Notes: generated by a model from the sequence alone, not told the origin. Numbered from the stretch's first letter, positions 51,750-61,521 are shown. The stretch is 64,000 nt of DNA from Halanaerobiales bacterium (GCA_016278485.1 JADQBT010000008.1:62001-126000), one strand, 5' to 3'. Made by a program: numbers and translations.

Positions 51750-53852
51750 ATGCAAAAAGAAAAAAAGTCAATAATGCAAAAAACAGGAATCAGCCTTTCC
51801 GCTAAGTTGATTGCAATTTTTTTATTAATTGGCTTATTACCACTTGCAATTAGTAGCTATTACATCTTAAATAAAAGCAAAGAAACTATTACTGCAAATA
51901 CTTATAATCAACTAGAAAGTATTAGAGTTAATAAAACAAACCAGATTAAAAGTTTTTTTTCAGGTATTGAAAGTGACATTTTATTATTAGATGATAATAA
52001 AAGGGTTCAGGAAGGTTTAAAAACATTTAGCCAAATCTTTGAGATGGAAGGAACTGAAGGTTCTTTTTATCAAGGCATGAAAAAACAAAGTGATCCTTAT
52101 TTTTTACAATATATGAAGACATATGGATTTAGTGATTTGTATTTAATCGATATGTCAGGTAATGTAGTTTATTCTGCAGTCGGAAAATCTGATCTTGGCA
52201 CAAATTTAAATAAGGGAGAACTTAGTAAAAGTAGTTTAGCAGATGCATTTACAAATGGATTAAATAAGACAACATTGATAGATTATAAACAATATGAACC
52301 AGCAGGAAAGCCAGCTGCATTTATTTCAACACCTGTATTAGATGATAGAAACAATCAGTTAGGTGTTGTTGCTTTACAAATTTCTGAGAAAAAAATTAAT
52401 GAGATAATGAATGAGCAGACAGGGCTTGGTGAGACAGGAGAAAGTTATCTTGTTGGAGCAGACAAGTTAATGCGTTCTCAATCTCGTTTTAGTGATGAAA
52501 AGACGTTGGGGAAAAGAAAGGTTGACACAGTAGCAACAACGCAGGCGTTAAATGGCAAAACTGGTGTGAAAATAATTGAAAACTACCGTGGTATTGAGGT
52601 GCTGAGTGCCTATCAACCCATAAATATTTCTGGCCTTAACTGGGCTATGGTTGTAGAGATTAATCAGGCTGAAGCATTTCAAGCAGTCAATCGGATGCAA
52701 CAGGCTACTATTGTTTTTTCAATAATTTTAGGTTTATTAATAGTTATTGCAGCTTATTATTTTGCCAAAAAATTAATTAAACCTATTAATGGGACAGTTA
52801 ATCAAGCAAAGAGTATTGCTGGAGGAAACCTGACTGCTGATCTTTCTAATAAGTTTATTGAACGAGGTGATGAGTTAGGAGTACTGGCCAGGTCATTTGC
52901 TCTAATGAGCGATAATTTACGGACTATGATTGGCCAAATTGCGAACATTTCTACAAGGGTTGCTGCTTCAAGTGATGAATTATCAACATCTGGGGATGAA
53001 TTAGCAGCATCAGCTGATGAAGTTGGCAAGGCAATCCAGCAAGTAGCTTCTGGCTCAGAAGAACAATTAGCCCAGATTGAAGAGGTGCGGACTAATATTG
53101 ATGAACTAGGCGAATTTGTGGAACAGATTAATCTTGTTTCTGATGAGATAAATAGCTCAGCTGAAAACGTAATGAGCAGCATCAACATCGGTAGTGATTC
53201 TATAGATAAATCTATCAAAAAAATAAAAAAAGTAAAGGTTACCACTGGGGAAGTAGGAAAGACGATAGATTTTCTTGCTAAAAAATCAGAAAAAATAGGA
53301 GATATTATTGAAATAATTAACGGCATAGCTGCTCAAACAAATTTGTTAGCCTTGAATGCAGCGATTGAGGCTGCTCGAGCGGGTGAAGCAGGACGCGGAT
53401 TTAGTGTTGTGGCTGAAGAAATTAGATCTCTGGCTGAAGATTCTTCTGAAGCAACCGAAGAAATAGGTGGGCTAATTAAAGAGATACAAGAAAGTGTAAG
53501 TGGGGCTATTCATAAGATGGAAGAAACCGAAATAGTGGTAGCTGAAAGTGTTGCTGTAATTGAAACTAGCGGGTCTGAATTTAAGGAGATTCAAAATTTA
53601 GCTGAAGGATTACATGGTTTAATTGACAGAATTAATAAGATGGCTGAACTAATGGCTGAAAATAGTGAATTAGTTAAAAATTCTGTTGCAGATATAGCCA
53701 CTGTTAGTGAACAATCTGCAGGAAATGCGGAAGAAGTAGCTGCATCTAGTCAAGAGCAAATTGCTTCTACACAGGAAATTGTTAGTTTTGCAGCAGAGCT
53801 AGCTAATATGGCTACTAAATTGTCTCAGCAAATAGATAATTTTAAAATATAA
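51750..53852 (+). CDS. Methyl-accepting chemotaxis protein with dCache sensor
   Basis: Chemoreceptor of 700 residues: helix (about 23-43), double-Cache extracytoplasmic domain (about 45-310, with [12 protein letters not shown]), helix (about 320-340), HAMP (about 340-400) and a long signalling coiled coil with the invariant tip ending [19 protein letters not shown]. It ends NFKI without a CheR-docking pentapeptide. GAGAGGGAT precedes the ATG. It is a single gene ended by the terminator at 53922-53952. Ligand unknown. Confidence 0.93.
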   Translation: MQKEKKSIMQKTGISLSAKLIAIFLLIGLLPLAISSYYILNKSKETITANTYNQLESIRVNKTNQIKSFFSGIESDILLLDDNKRVQEGLKTFSQIFEMEGTEGSFYQGMKKQSDPYFLQYMKTYGFSDLYLIDMSGNVVYSAVGKSDLGTNLNKGELSKSSLADAFTNGLNKTTLIDYKQYEPAGKPAAFISTPVLDDRNNQLGVVALQISEKKINEIMNEQTGLGETGESYLVGADKLMRSQSRFSDEKTLGKRKVDTVATTQALNGKTGVKIIENYRGIEVLSAYQPINISGLNWAMVVEINQAEAFQAVNRMQQATIVFSIILGLLIVIAAYYFAKKLIKPINGTVNQAKSIAGGNLTADLSNKFIERGDELGVLARSFALMSDNLRTMIGQIANISTRVAASSDELSTSGDELAASADEVGKAIQQVASGSEEQLAQIEEVRTNIDELGEFVEQINLVSDEINSSAENVMSSINIGSDSIDKSIKKIKKVKVTTGEVGKTIDFLAKKSEKIGDIIEIINGIAAQTNLLALNAAIEAARAGEAGRGFSVVAEEIRSLAEDSSEATEEIGGLIKEIQESVSGAIHKMEETEIVVAESVAVIETSGSEFKEIQNLAEGLHGLIDRINKMAELMAENSELVKNSVADIATVSEQSAGNAEEVAASSQEQIASTQEIVSFAAELANMATKLSQQIDNFKI

Positions 53853-53921
53853 TTATTTTTTATTACAGATTAAAAATCAATTTGTAGCTTAAAATAGTTT
53901 AAATGGGAAGAAGAATATAAA

Positions 53922-53952
53922 AAAGACCTGCAACTTTGATATGCAGGTCTTT
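53922..53952. terminator. Bidirectional intrinsic terminator
   Basis: AAAGACCTGCA and TGCAGGTCTTT form a perfect 11-bp stem with a 9-base loop, between the convergent chemoreceptor and folD genes. Confidence 0.9.
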
Positions 53953-53981
53953 CTATATGTACAATTATTTTTTGTAGTTTA

Positions 53982-54818
53982 CTATGCTTGGACTATATTT
54001 TTAAATGATTCAACTATATTTCGAATTAATACTTTATTAGTTACTGTACCTACCCCGCCTGGTACTGGAGTAATTTGTGAAGCAACTTCTTTTGCCGAAT
54101 CATAGTCAACATCACCAAGTAGTTTACCATCAACAAAATTAGTACCAACGTCAATTACAATGGTATCTTCGCCAACCATTTCACCTGTGATCATTTCGGG
54201 ACGACCAACGGCAGCAATAATAATATCTGCTTGTTCTAATTCCCATTTCAAATCCCGAGTACGTGAATGACACATGGTAACAGTAGCGTGTTTTTGTTGC
54301 AGAAGAATTGATACAGGTTTACCTACAATATTACTTCTTCCTACTACAACAGCTCGTTGTCCTTTAAGTGGAATATCATAGTAATCAATTATTTCCATAC
54401 AGGCTTTTGCTGTACAGGGAACAAGTGTCTCAAAACCTGCAAATAATTTCCCTAGAGAAGAAGAAGTAATACCTTCAATATCTTTAGCAGGGTTAATCAT
54501 TTCCAGTGTATGCTTTAATGAGTCTGGTAATGGTTGTTGGACCATAATAGAAGTAATTTCTTTACTGTCATTAGCTTCTTTAAGGCAATCAATGAAAGCT
54601 TGTTCATCATCACTAAAAATCATATATTCAAATTTAATTCCTATCTTATCGCAATTTTTTTCAATTCTTCTAACATATGCTTTACTTGCTTCATCATCAC
54701 CATATTGAAGCACACGCAAATAGGGAACCTGACCAGTTTTTTCTTTAAGTGATTTTACATCTTCGATACATAGTTGTTCAATTTTTTCTGCTATGGGTTT
54801 TCCAGATAATTCTTTCAT
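53982..54818 (-). CDS. folD: FolD-type methylene-THF dehydrogenase lacking the cyclohydrolase lysine
   Basis: FolD normally oxidises methylene-THF and hydrolyses methenyl-THF to formyl-THF in the cytoplasm. The fold is complete (278 residues): IMVQQPLP, VVVGRSNIVGKP for NADP binding, and ITPVPGGVGTVT. But the two catalytic positions differ: in SKAYVRRIEK the residue four after Tyr48 is Ile52 where E. coli has Lys54, and the DVDG motif is DIEG, so E. coli Asp121 is Glu115. Gln94 (E. coli Gln98) is kept. Loss of the Lys should abolish cyclohydrolase activity while dehydrogenase may remain. An fchA-type cyclohydrolase gene lies immediately upstream and could supply the missing step. Confidence 0.9.
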   Translation of the reverse strand: MKELSGKPIAEKIEQLCIEDVKSLKEKTGQVPYLRVLQYGDDEASKAYVRRIEKNCDKIGIKFEYMIFSDDEQAFIDCLKEANDSKEITSIMVQQPLPDSLKHTLEMINPAKDIEGITSSSLGKLFAGFETLVPCTAKACMEIIDYYDIPLKGQRAVVVGRSNIVGKPVSILLQQKHATVTMCHSRTRDLKWELEQADIIIAAVGRPEMITGEMVGEDTIVIDVGTNFVDGKLLGDVDYDSAKEVASQITPVPGGVGTVTNKVLIRNIVESFKNIVQA

Positions 54819-54843
54819 TTTTCACACTCCTATTAAATAATTG

Positions 54844-55428
54844 TTAGGCGTTTGCCAGAATATCTTTTTTCAGTTGCTGACTTTTTTTCTGTAATATAGT
54901 ATAAGAATTTTTCACTTCAGTTATATGTTTTTCATCTTTTAAATTACCTAAATTAATTTTTACATTAGCAATAGCACTATTAACCGCTGCATCACCTAAG
55001 TGGGCGGCAACTTCAAAATCACTTGCGAGCATTCGATTACCGATTCGACTGATATGTAAAGCAAGTTCCATAATTTCAACACATTTTTTTGTCATATCCA
55101 TAGAGAAATCAACAGCACTTTTAGAAACAGAAAGTAAAGCTTCTTTATCGCCAGTTTTATAAGTTGCTAAAATTTCATCTAAAACTTCACTATCTTTGTC
55201 AATCATTTCAGCTAGTTCATCCATTAGTTTTGTAGATTCAGCTAGTATTTCCTTGGCTTCACCTTCAACATCCTGATACTTTTTCTTGCCAACAGTCAAA
55301 TTTGCAATAAAGCTGACAACAGAAGCAGTAACAGCACCAGTTAAAGCAGCAGCACTACCTCCACCAGGAATAGAATTTTTAGAGCTAAGTTCTGCCAGGA
55401 AATCATTAATACTTTTTTCCGGATACAT
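54844..55428 (-). CDS. fchA: FchA-type methenyl-THF cyclohydrolase / formiminotransferase-cyclodeaminase family protein
   Basis: A 194-residue, all-helical protein of the FTCD_C family, which includes methenyl-THF cyclohydrolase (FchA) and formimino-THF cyclodeaminase. The signature PGGGSAAALTGA is near the N-terminus, followed by TVGKKKY and the later VAAHLGDAAVNSAIANVKIN, typical of the family. It is the first gene of a two-gene unit with folD, 25 bp upstream of it. Together they would convert methylene-THF to formyl-THF in two proteins. A cyclodeaminase role in histidine breakdown is the alternative; no other hut genes are nearby, so the cyclohydrolase is favoured. Confidence 0.85.
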   Translation of the reverse strand: MYPEKSINDFLAELSSKNSIPGGGSAAALTGAVTASVVSFIANLTVGKKKYQDVEGEAKEILAESTKLMDELAEMIDKDSEVLDEILATYKTGDKEALLSVSKSAVDFSMDMTKKCVEIMELALHISRIGNRMLASDFEVAAHLGDAAVNSAIANVKINLGNLKDEKHITEVKNSYTILQKKSQQLKKDILANA

Positions 55429-55532
55429 TATATAACCCCTCTCAAATTTTTTCTTTCAACTATTATTATTCTATAAAAAGTTATTAGTTCCTTTTTATAA
55501 TTCAATTTTTAGATAAGTCATACTATTGTTTA

Positions 55533-55697
55533 ATGATTATTTCCGTAGGGGGTCCACTTTATGCTGTAAACTCTCCATTTACTAAATTAGTGATAGCAGC
55601 TGCATTTGGTGGTAGTATTCTAATTGGTGGGCTATCTTGGTATGTATCTGATTTAAGTGGTGATATTTTAGTATTAGCAGAAAAAATTTCAGCATAA
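55533..55697 (+). pseudogene. Short hydrophobic reading frame, possible gene remnant
   Basis: Within the 364-bp gap 55429-55792, a 54-codon frame from ATG 55533 encodes one or two hydrophobic stretches (KLVIAAAFGGSILIGGLSW) and ends with a TAA at 55695-55697. No ribosome binding site precedes the ATG, and the frame stays open upstream without another start, so it looks like the 3' end of a decayed membrane-protein gene. The source family is not identified. The rest of the gap holds only AT-rich DNA. Confidence 0.3.
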
Positions 55698-55792
55698 TAT
55701 TTAATTTTTGCTAATGTATTTTATTTTCAGGCAGGTATTTGGGTTTTATTAAAGAATTAATTATAAGACTTAAATTAGTTAGAGGTGATTAA

Positions 55793-56110
55793 ATGGCCGA
55801 AATTAAATATGATAAGTTAGTTAGAGATAAGATACCTGAGATTATTCAACAGGCTGGAAAAAGAGCGGAAATTGAAATTTTAGATGAAAATCAATTTGAA
55901 GGTTATCTTAAACAAAAGCTGGAAGAAGAGGTTGCAGAATTTTTAGAGGCTGATGATATAGAAGAATTAGCAGATCTTCTTGAAGTTATTAAAGCAATTC
56001 TAAACATAAAGGGGATCTCATTTTTTGAGTTAGAGGAAATTAGAAAAAATAAAGCAGATGCGCGTGGCGGTTTTTCTCAGAAAATTAAATTGACAAAAGT
56101 GATAGATTAA
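55793..56110 (+). CDS. MazG-like nucleoside triphosphate pyrophosphohydrolase
   Basis: A 105-residue all-helical NTP-PPase with the family start YDKLVRDKIPEII, acidic metal motif LEEEVAEF and second acidic helix EELADLLEVIKAI, then KADARGGFS. Such enzymes clear unusual nucleotides. GAGGTG lies 7 bases before the ATG. The ASCH gene follows after 15 bp, so they are probably cotranscribed. Confidence 0.87.
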   Translation: MAEIKYDKLVRDKIPEIIQQAGKRAEIEILDENQFEGYLKQKLEEEVAEFLEADDIEELADLLEVIKAILNIKGISFFELEEIRKNKADARGGFSQKIKLTKVID

Positions 56111-56125
56111 GGAGAGTTTCTAATT

Positions 56126-56602
56126 ATGAATGAACACCCAACAGTAAAAAAGATGTGGAAAGAATTTTTAAAATCAATAGGTGATAACCATCATATTACA
56201 AATAGATCATATCAGGCTTGGCATTTTTGTGATAATAAAGAAGATGCAAATGAGTTAGCAGAATTAGTTTTACAAGGAAAAAAGAGAGCTACTGCATCTG
56301 CTGTCTGGTGTTATAAAGCTGAAGGAGAATCATTGCCTTCCCCAGGTAATTACAGTATAATTACGGATTTTTCTGGTTCTGCCAAATGCGTGATTGAAAC
56401 TACTTTAATTAATGTAGTACCTTTTAATAAAGTTAGTGCTGAGTTTGCTGCTAAAGAGGGAGAAGGGGATTTATCTTTAGAATATTGGAGGAAAGGTCAT
56501 AGAGATTTCTTTACTAGAGATATGGCTGAAATAGGTAGGGAATTTTCTGAAGATATGCCTGTTGTTTGTGAAGAATTTAAAGTTGTTTATCCCATAAAAT
56601 AG
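56126..56602 (+). CDS. ASCH-domain protein
   Basis: A 158-residue ASCH (PUA-like fold) protein; relatives bind RNA or act on modified nucleosides. The core has the ASCH-type KKRATASAVWCY region, then a beta strand SIITDFSGSAKCVIETT and VVPFNKV, ending with FFTRDM and VVCEEFKVVYP. AAGGAGAG is before the ATG. It is paired with a MazG-like nucleotide enzyme, which hints at nucleotide housekeeping, but its exact role is open. Confidence 0.85.
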   Translation: MNEHPTVKKMWKEFLKSIGDNHHITNRSYQAWHFCDNKEDANELAELVLQGKKRATASAVWCYKAEGESLPSPGNYSIITDFSGSAKCVIETTLINVVPFNKVSAEFAAKEGEGDLSLEYWRKGHRDFFTRDMAEIGREFSEDMPVVCEEFKVVYPIK

Positions 56603-56631
56603 CAAATATAATATTATTTATTTTATTAATA

Positions 56632-56660
56632 TTGACAAAAATATCCTTTTTTGATATACT
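56632..56660 (+). promoter_or_regulatory. Strong sigma-A-type promoter
   Basis: TTGACA at 56632-56637, a 17-bp spacer and TATACT at 56655-56660, giving a start near 56667 and a leader of about 44 bases before the secreted FMN-binding-like gene. Confidence 0.82.
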
Positions 56661-56710
56661 TTTTTTAGATATGTGATTTTTATAACAAAACTTTAAAGGG
56701 GGATTTTTTA

Positions 56711-57265
56711 ATGAAAAAAACTATGGTCTTGGTCATGGCACTGTTGATGGTTGGTTCAGTTTTATTTGCCGGCGTTGCTGCTGCATCTACGCTTGATATT
56801 GTAGGTGATGGTGAAAAATCAACAGAATTTACTACAGGAAGAGATACTGAGGATTATGTTAAAGCTCTTATCGAATTAGCTGGTGCTGACGAAGCTGGTG
56901 ATATTTATTATCCTGAAGAAAACGAATATCGTTATTTATTTGTTCCATTACATAAAGATGGCGAATTAATTGGATATGGTTCCTGGATAAATACTGTTAT
57001 CTATCAACATGCTGAAGATATGATTGCTGTTGTTGCTCCAGACGGAAGTATTATGAAATGGAAACCGATTGATGCAAATGATCATCATCCAGAATTAAGA
57101 CAAGAAAAATATCTTTCTAGATATTATGGTATGACTTTAGAATCAACTTTCGATCCTGCCGTTGATGTAATTTCAGGATCTACTTATTCAAGTAATACTT
57201 TCTTCTTTGAATTAAGAAATATTCTTCTAACATTTGAAATTTATGGTCCCAATAGTGGAGAGTAA
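56711..57265 (+). CDS. Secreted FMN-binding-domain-like protein
   Basis: A 184-residue protein with a Sec signal peptide (ending AAAS) and a small domain ending in DVISGSTYSS (near residues 154-163). That matches the flavinylation pattern D-x-x-S/T-G-A/S-T-x-S/T of RnfG/NqrC-type proteins, in which FMN is attached to the second Thr. YLFVPLHKDGELIGYG precedes it as the flavin-pocket strand. AAAGGGGG is before the ATG; the gene has its own strong promoter and terminator. The flavin could be attached only if an ApbE is encoded elsewhere. It sits just upstream of a chemoreceptor gene. Confidence 0.72.
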   Translation: MKKTMVLVMALLMVGSVLFAGVAAASTLDIVGDGEKSTEFTTGRDTEDYVKALIELAGADEAGDIYYPEENEYRYLFVPLHKDGELIGYGSWINTVIYQHAEDMIAVVAPDGSIMKWKPIDANDHHPELRQEKYLSRYYGMTLESTFDPAVDVISGSTYSSNTFFFELRNILLTFEIYGPNSGE

Positions 57266-57280
57266 TTAAATTACTATCAT

Positions 57281-57312
57281 AGAGCCGCTCCTTCGAGAGT
57301 GGCTTTTTTTTT
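57281..57312 (+). terminator. Intrinsic terminator
   Basis: AGCCGCTC and GAGTGGCT form an 8-bp stem with a 6-base loop and a T-run, ending the FMN-binding-like gene. Confidence 0.9.
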
Positions 57313-57424
57313 GCAAATTTAAAGGATTTTAATTATTAATTGAGAATTAATATATTTAATATTAGTCATAATAAACCAAAAAATACTTTGTTCAAACAAA
57401 ATATGCATTAGGAGGAATTATTTA

Positions 57425-59425
57425 ATGAAAATAAAAAGTATGAAGGTTAAAATGGTTTTGGTTTTTAGTCTTGTAATATTAGTACTGGTTGCAGCTAGTT
57501 CATTTTTCGCTTATCGTCAGTCAAAAAATATATTTAGAGATAATTTATATGAGTCTGCGTTGACGGTAGCCAAGGATAAAGCTGAACTGACTGAAGTCTG
57601 GTTGGAAGGAATCCAAAATGAAATGGTTACACTTGCTAACACTGATGCAATGAAAAGCATGTATTGGATGCAGCAACAGGGAAATTTGCAGAGGGTAGCA
57701 AACAATAGAGAATATATAGAAACTATTTTTGTTGCTGATTTAGCAGGAGATTATAATATTACAGAGGGTGATGGCGGGAATATAAGTGATCGTTCTTATT
57801 TCCAGCAAGTTTTAACCAATAAAGAAACTGTTATTTCACAACCTGTGATTAGTAAAGCTACTGGTAATCAGATTATCGTAATAGCGACTCCCATCTATGG
57901 CTATAGTATGGATGAAAGTAATAAACCGGTAGAAGGTGTATTAGGAGCTACTATTGAATTGACGTATTTACGTCAGTTGGTAGAAGATGTAAAGTTAAAT
58001 AATAAAGGTTATGGATGGATTATTAATAATGAAGGAATAACAGTTGCTCATGTTGATCAAGCTAATATAGGAACTAATCCATTAGAACAAGTAGATGATG
58101 CTAATTTTGAGGAAATTATTAATAAGATGAAAAACTATGAGTCTAATTATGGTTCTTATATGGTTGATAAGGTAGCATATACAACTGCTTTTGCACCAAT
58201 AGAAGTTGCTAATTGGTCATTAGCTATATCTGTACCGACGCAAGAAATACTAAGCGGTCTTGATTCAATTCGCAATAATAGTATTATCATGTCGGTTGTA
58301 GCATTATTGATTGGCACCATATTAGCTTATTCAGTTTCTAGTTATATTACAAAACCACTTGTAAAATTAAATAAAGTAACTGAACAAGTAGCAGCAGGTG
58401 ACCTTTCTATTGATCTTTCTGAATTAGATTTAAAGACTGAAGATGAGTTAGGAGTTCTTAGTAATTCTCTTAAAAAGATGATTGTAAATTTAAAAGAAAT
58501 GATTATAACAATTAGTGATGTAACATCTGAAGTTACTGCTTCTAGTAATGATCTTGCTGACTCGGGAACTCAAATGGACAGTATATCTGATCAAGTAGCT
58601 ACTGCCATTCAAGATGTTGCTTCAGGTGCAGAAGAACAATCAGCTCAGGTTGATCAGATGTCTGATAACATTGAACTATTTATCAACCAGTCGCGGCAGG
58701 TTAATGAAAGTTCTGCAAAAATGGAAAAATCAGCAGCTGATGTAATGAATGATATTAAAACTGGTAATGAAGCGGTATCTGCTTCAATAGATCAAGTAAA
58801 TCAGGTTAAAGACGATACTGAAGTTATATCACAAAAAGTTAAATCACTAGGTGAGACTTCTGATAAAATTGGAGATATTGTTAAGATGATAAGTAATATT
58901 GCTGGTCAGACAAATTTGCTTGCTCTTAATGCAGCTATTGAAGCAGCTAGAGCTGGCGAAGCAGGGCGTGGTTTTAGTGTAGTAGCTGATGAAATTAGAG
59001 AATTGGCCGAGGACTCTTCCAAAGCAACTGATCAGATTACGGGTTTAATTAAAGAGATTAGAATAAATATTGAAGATGTTGTTAAAAAAATGAATACAAA
59101 TGTAATGGCAGTTGAAAATAGTGTAGATAAAATTGAAAGTACAGGTAATATATTTGCAGATATTAATAATCGAGCTGCTGAATTAAAAGGATTAATTCTG
59201 GAAGTAGTAAAAAATTCTGATCAACTAATGTCAGGTAGCGAAAAAATTGAATCGGTAATTAGGGATGTAGCTGAAGTAAGTCAACAAGCGGCAGGTAATG
59301 CAGAGGAAGTTGCTGCTTCAAGTCAAGAACAGAATGCAGCTATTCAAGATATTGTTCAACATGCTCATGATTTAAAAGGTTTGGCAGAGCAGCTTGATAG
59401 TAGTATTGCAAAATTTAAACTTTAA
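57425..59425 (+). CDS. Methyl-accepting chemotaxis protein with dCache sensor
   Basis: Second chemoreceptor, 666 residues: helix (about 10-30), double-Cache domain (about 35-280, with [14 protein letters not shown] and [12 protein letters not shown]), helix (about 285-305), HAMP (about 305-360) and signalling coiled coil with tip ending [19 protein letters not shown]. It ends SIAKFKL without a CheR pentapeptide. Sequence of the sensor differs from the receptor at 51750, so a different ligand is likely. AGGAGG precedes the ATG. It is a single gene with a terminator. Confidence 0.93.
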   Translation: MKIKSMKVKMVLVFSLVILVLVAASSFFAYRQSKNIFRDNLYESALTVAKDKAELTEVWLEGIQNEMVTLANTDAMKSMYWMQQQGNLQRVANNREYIETIFVADLAGDYNITEGDGGNISDRSYFQQVLTNKETVISQPVISKATGNQIIVIATPIYGYSMDESNKPVEGVLGATIELTYLRQLVEDVKLNNKGYGWIINNEGITVAHVDQANIGTNPLEQVDDANFEEIINKMKNYESNYGSYMVDKVAYTTAFAPIEVANWSLAISVPTQEILSGLDSIRNNSIIMSVVALLIGTILAYSVSSYITKPLVKLNKVTEQVAAGDLSIDLSELDLKTEDELGVLSNSLKKMIVNLKEMIITISDVTSEVTASSNDLADSGTQMDSISDQVATAIQDVASGAEEQSAQVDQMSDNIELFINQSRQVNESSAKMEKSAADVMNDIKTGNEAVSASIDQVNQVKDDTEVISQKVKSLGETSDKIGDIVKMISNIAGQTNLLALNAAIEAARAGEAGRGFSVVADEIRELAEDSSKATDQITGLIKEIRINIEDVVKKMNTNVMAVENSVDKIESTGNIFADINNRAAELKGLILEVVKNSDQLMSGSEKIESVIRDVAEVSQQAAGNAEEVAASSQEQNAAIQDIVQHAHDLKGLAEQLDSSIAKFKL

Positions 59426-59450
59426 TTGCTTAAAAAAAATTAACATAATT

Positions 59451-59480
59451 AAAAACCGGGCCTGTTTTGGTCCGGTTTTT
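59451..59480 (+). terminator. Intrinsic terminator
   Basis: AAAAACCGGGCC and GGTCCGGTTTTT form a 12-bp stem (one G-U pair) with a 6-base loop and T-run. Confidence 0.92.
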
Positions 59481-59531
59481 CAATTACTCTAAAATTTGTT
59501 GATAAGTTTGAATTGGAAGGAGAATAAGAAA

Positions 59532-60113
59532 ATGAATGAAAAATTAAGTAGATGTGGTTGGTCTGGTGACGATCCTCTATATAATAAGTATCATGATCAA
59601 GAATGGGGTCTACCAGTTTATAATGATCAGAAACAGTTTGAGTTTTTAGTTTTAGAATCAGCTCAGGCTGGTCTAAGCTGGTTAACTATTTTAAAGCGGA
59701 GAGAAAATTACCGACAGGCATATCAAAATTTTAATCCAGAAGTAGTAGCAAATTTTGGTGAGGCTAAGCTAAAAGAACTACTTGAAGATGAAGGTATTAT
59801 CAGAAATAAACTAAAAATTAAATCATCAATTAATAATGCAAAGAGATTTTTAGAGGTTCAGCAGGAGTATGGGAGTTTTTGTAATTATATCTGGGGGTTT
59901 GTAAATGGTGAACCTATTATTAATCACTGGGATTCATTAGAGCAAATTCCAGCTAAGACAGAACTTTCTGCAAAAATTAGCAAGGATATGAAGAAGAGAG
60001 GATTTAAATTTATTGGTCCAGTAATTATATATTCTCATTTACAGGCTACAGGTTTAGTTAACGATCATTTGCTTAGTTGTTTTAGATATCAAGAAATTAT
60101 AAATAATTATTGA
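59532..60113 (+). CDS. tag: 3-methyladenine DNA glycosylase I
   Basis: Removes 3-methyladenine from DNA in base-excision repair. The zinc ligands of Tag are all present: Cys8 in RCGW, His21 in YHDQEWG, and a His and Cys in NDHLLSCFR at the end. The catalytic region FEFLVLESAQAGLSWLTIL and the IWGFVNGEPI stretch match the family. ATG 59532 lies about 9 bases after AAGGAG; a longer reading from 59496 runs through that site. Confidence 0.95.
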   Translation: MNEKLSRCGWSGDDPLYNKYHDQEWGLPVYNDQKQFEFLVLESAQAGLSWLTILKRRENYRQAYQNFNPEVVANFGEAKLKELLEDEGIIRNKLKIKSSINNAKRFLEVQQEYGSFCNYIWGFVNGEPIINHWDSLEQIPAKTELSAKISKDMKKRGFKFIGPVIIYSHLQATGLVNDHLLSCFRYQEIINNY

Positions 60114-60124
60114 ACTATTTTAAA

Positions 60125-60183
60125 CATATGCTTGAAATAAAATTAAAATAGTGGTATATTATATATGAGCAAATGACCATAAT
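60125..60183 (+). promoter_or_regulatory. Promoter and operator-like repeats upstream of the mrp gene
   Basis: A -35 box TTGAAA (60132-60137), 17-bp spacer and TATATT (60155-60160) make the promoter. CATATGCTT (60125-60133) and GAGCAAATG (60167-60175, followed by ACCATAAT) are inverted half-sites flanking the -10 box. The same arrangement occurs at 61522-61577 before the DUF5320 gene, which suggests a common regulator. Confidence 0.65.
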
Positions 60184-60213
60184 ATTAATAAACCAATAAT
60201 AGAGGTGAAAAAT

Positions 60214-61029
60214 ATGGAAGAATTATATGAGATGAAAGAAAAGAAAATAAAACTTGAACAAGGAACAATCAACAAAGGTATAATCGCAGTTGCAAGTGGA
60301 AAGGGTGGAGTTGGTAAATCAACGGTCACTGTTAATTTAGCGACAGCACTGGCAGCATCTGGGTATCAAGTAGGAATTATTGATACAGATGTACGTGGTT
60401 TTAGTGTGCCTCGTATTCTTGGCACCAAAGAACAGCCTAAGGCGAGAGGTGAACATGAGATTATTCCGCCAAAAACTCATGGCATTAAAATGATTTCTAT
60501 GGGTTCATTTGTTGACGAAAATAGTCCTATAATATGGCGGTCACCACTACTTGGCGGTGCATTAGAACAGTTTTTTAAAGATGTCAACTGGGGAGAGCTT
60601 GATTATCTTGTACTTGATTTGCCACCTGGAACAGGAGATATGCCACTAAATATCATGCAAAAAATACCACATGCACATCTGCTTGTTGTGACAACTCCTC
60701 AGATAACAGCCACAAAGGTAGCGGGAAGAATTGGCTCTATGGCAGAAAAAATGGATCTTAATTTATTGGGTGTTGTTGAAAATATGGCTTATTATCAGTG
60801 TAAAGAATGTGGCAATAGGGATTATATCTTTGGTGAAGGCGGAGGATTAGAACTTGCAAAGTTTATGAAAACTGAACTATTAGGTTCACTACCCTTATTA
60901 AGTGAAATTAGGCGAAGAAGTGATAGTGGTAGTCCAATAGTAGTTGATGAACCAGAGGCTGAAATAAGTAAATTATTTATGGATATTGCAGAAAAAATTG
61001 TAGAAAAGTTAGATATGGGAGCTGAGTGA
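60214..61029 (+). CDS. Mrp/NBP35-type iron-sulfur carrier ATPase
   Basis: P-loop ATPase that binds and transfers Fe-S clusters, 271 residues. The deviant Walker A GKGGVGKST, TDVRGFSVPRILG, the DLPPGTGD motif and the cluster-ligating YQCKECG pair are all present. ATG 60214 lies 6 bases after GAGGTG; GTG 60205 overlaps that site. It is cotranscribed with the NifX-like gene and shares an operator motif with the DUF5320 gene. Fe-S or metallocofactor handling is the probable common job. Confidence 0.93.
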   Translation: MEELYEMKEKKIKLEQGTINKGIIAVASGKGGVGKSTVTVNLATALAASGYQVGIIDTDVRGFSVPRILGTKEQPKARGEHEIIPPKTHGIKMISMGSFVDENSPIIWRSPLLGGALEQFFKDVNWGELDYLVLDLPPGTGDMPLNIMQKIPHAHLLVVTTPQITATKVAGRIGSMAEKMDLNLLGVVENMAYYQCKECGNRDYIFGEGGGLELAKFMKTELLGSLPLLSEIRRRSDSGSPIVVDEPEAEISKLFMDIAEKIVEKLDMGAE

Positions 61030-61065
61030 TTTGTTAGTTTCACTAGCTCAGAAAGGATGATAATT

Positions 61066-61428
61066 TTGAAAAAAATAGCAGTGCCAAATAGTAAAGGTCA
61101 AGTTTCTGGTCATTTTGGTCACGCTCCTGAATTTACTATATTTTCTATCCAAGATAAGCAGATTATGAAAACAGAAGTCTTAGATAATCCTGGTCATAAA
61201 ACTGGTTTCTTACCAAAATTTTTAAATAAACATGGAGTTAATGCTGTATTAGCGGGTGGGATGGGACAAAGAGCAGTTGATATTTTTGAAAAGAATGGAA
61301 TAGAAGTTATTTGTGGTGCAACCGGCATTACAGAACAGGTTGTAAAAGATTTTTTAGCTGGAGAACTTGAAGCATCTGCTAATGGTTGTGACCATGATGA
61401 TCACCATGATCATCAATGCCAACATTAA
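61066..61428 (+). CDS. NifX/NifB-like (dinitrogenase iron-molybdenum cofactor family) protein with His-rich tail
   Basis: A small cofactor-binding protein, 120 residues, of the NifX/MTH1175 family: KKIAVPNSKGQVSGHFGHA, VNAVLAGGMGQRAVDIF and IEVICGATG. It ends with a His/Asp/Cys-rich tail CDHDDHHDHQCQH suited to binding metal. The start is most likely TTG 61066, 7 bases after AAAGGATGA; ATG 61057 lies in that site. These proteins bind Fe-Mo or Fe-S clusters; in organisms without nitrogenase genes nearby the role is unsettled. It follows mrp in one unit. Confidence 0.85.
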   Translation: MKKIAVPNSKGQVSGHFGHAPEFTIFSIQDKQIMKTEVLDNPGHKTGFLPKFLNKHGVNAVLAGGMGQRAVDIFEKNGIEVICGATGITEQVVKDFLAGELEASANGCDHDDHHDHQCQH

Positions 61429-61455
61429 TCATTAAATGAAGTTTACTGTGTTAGG

Positions 61456-61513
61456 TAAACCCCATCTAAAAACATTGCCAGTGTCTTGGTGGGGTTTCCT
61501 ATAAATTTTTTTA
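61456..61513 (+). terminator. Intrinsic terminator of the mrp operon
   Basis: AAACCCCATC and GGTGGGGTTT form a 10-bp stem enclosing a small inner hairpin, followed by T-rich sequence. An upstream GTTTAC/GTAAAC hairpin overlaps the first bases of its stem, so the two structures compete. Confidence 0.8.
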
Positions 61514-61521
61514 AATTATTA

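Noticed and set aside
52802-53326. 174-residue minus-strand frame inside the chemoreceptor gene
   Set aside because: Antisense of the coiled-coil signalling domain, a common source of long false frames.
55429-55792. Possible regulatory RNA upstream of the MazG-like gene
   Set aside because: Only a hydrophobic reading frame without start signal and AT-rich DNA; no stable hairpin or known motif.
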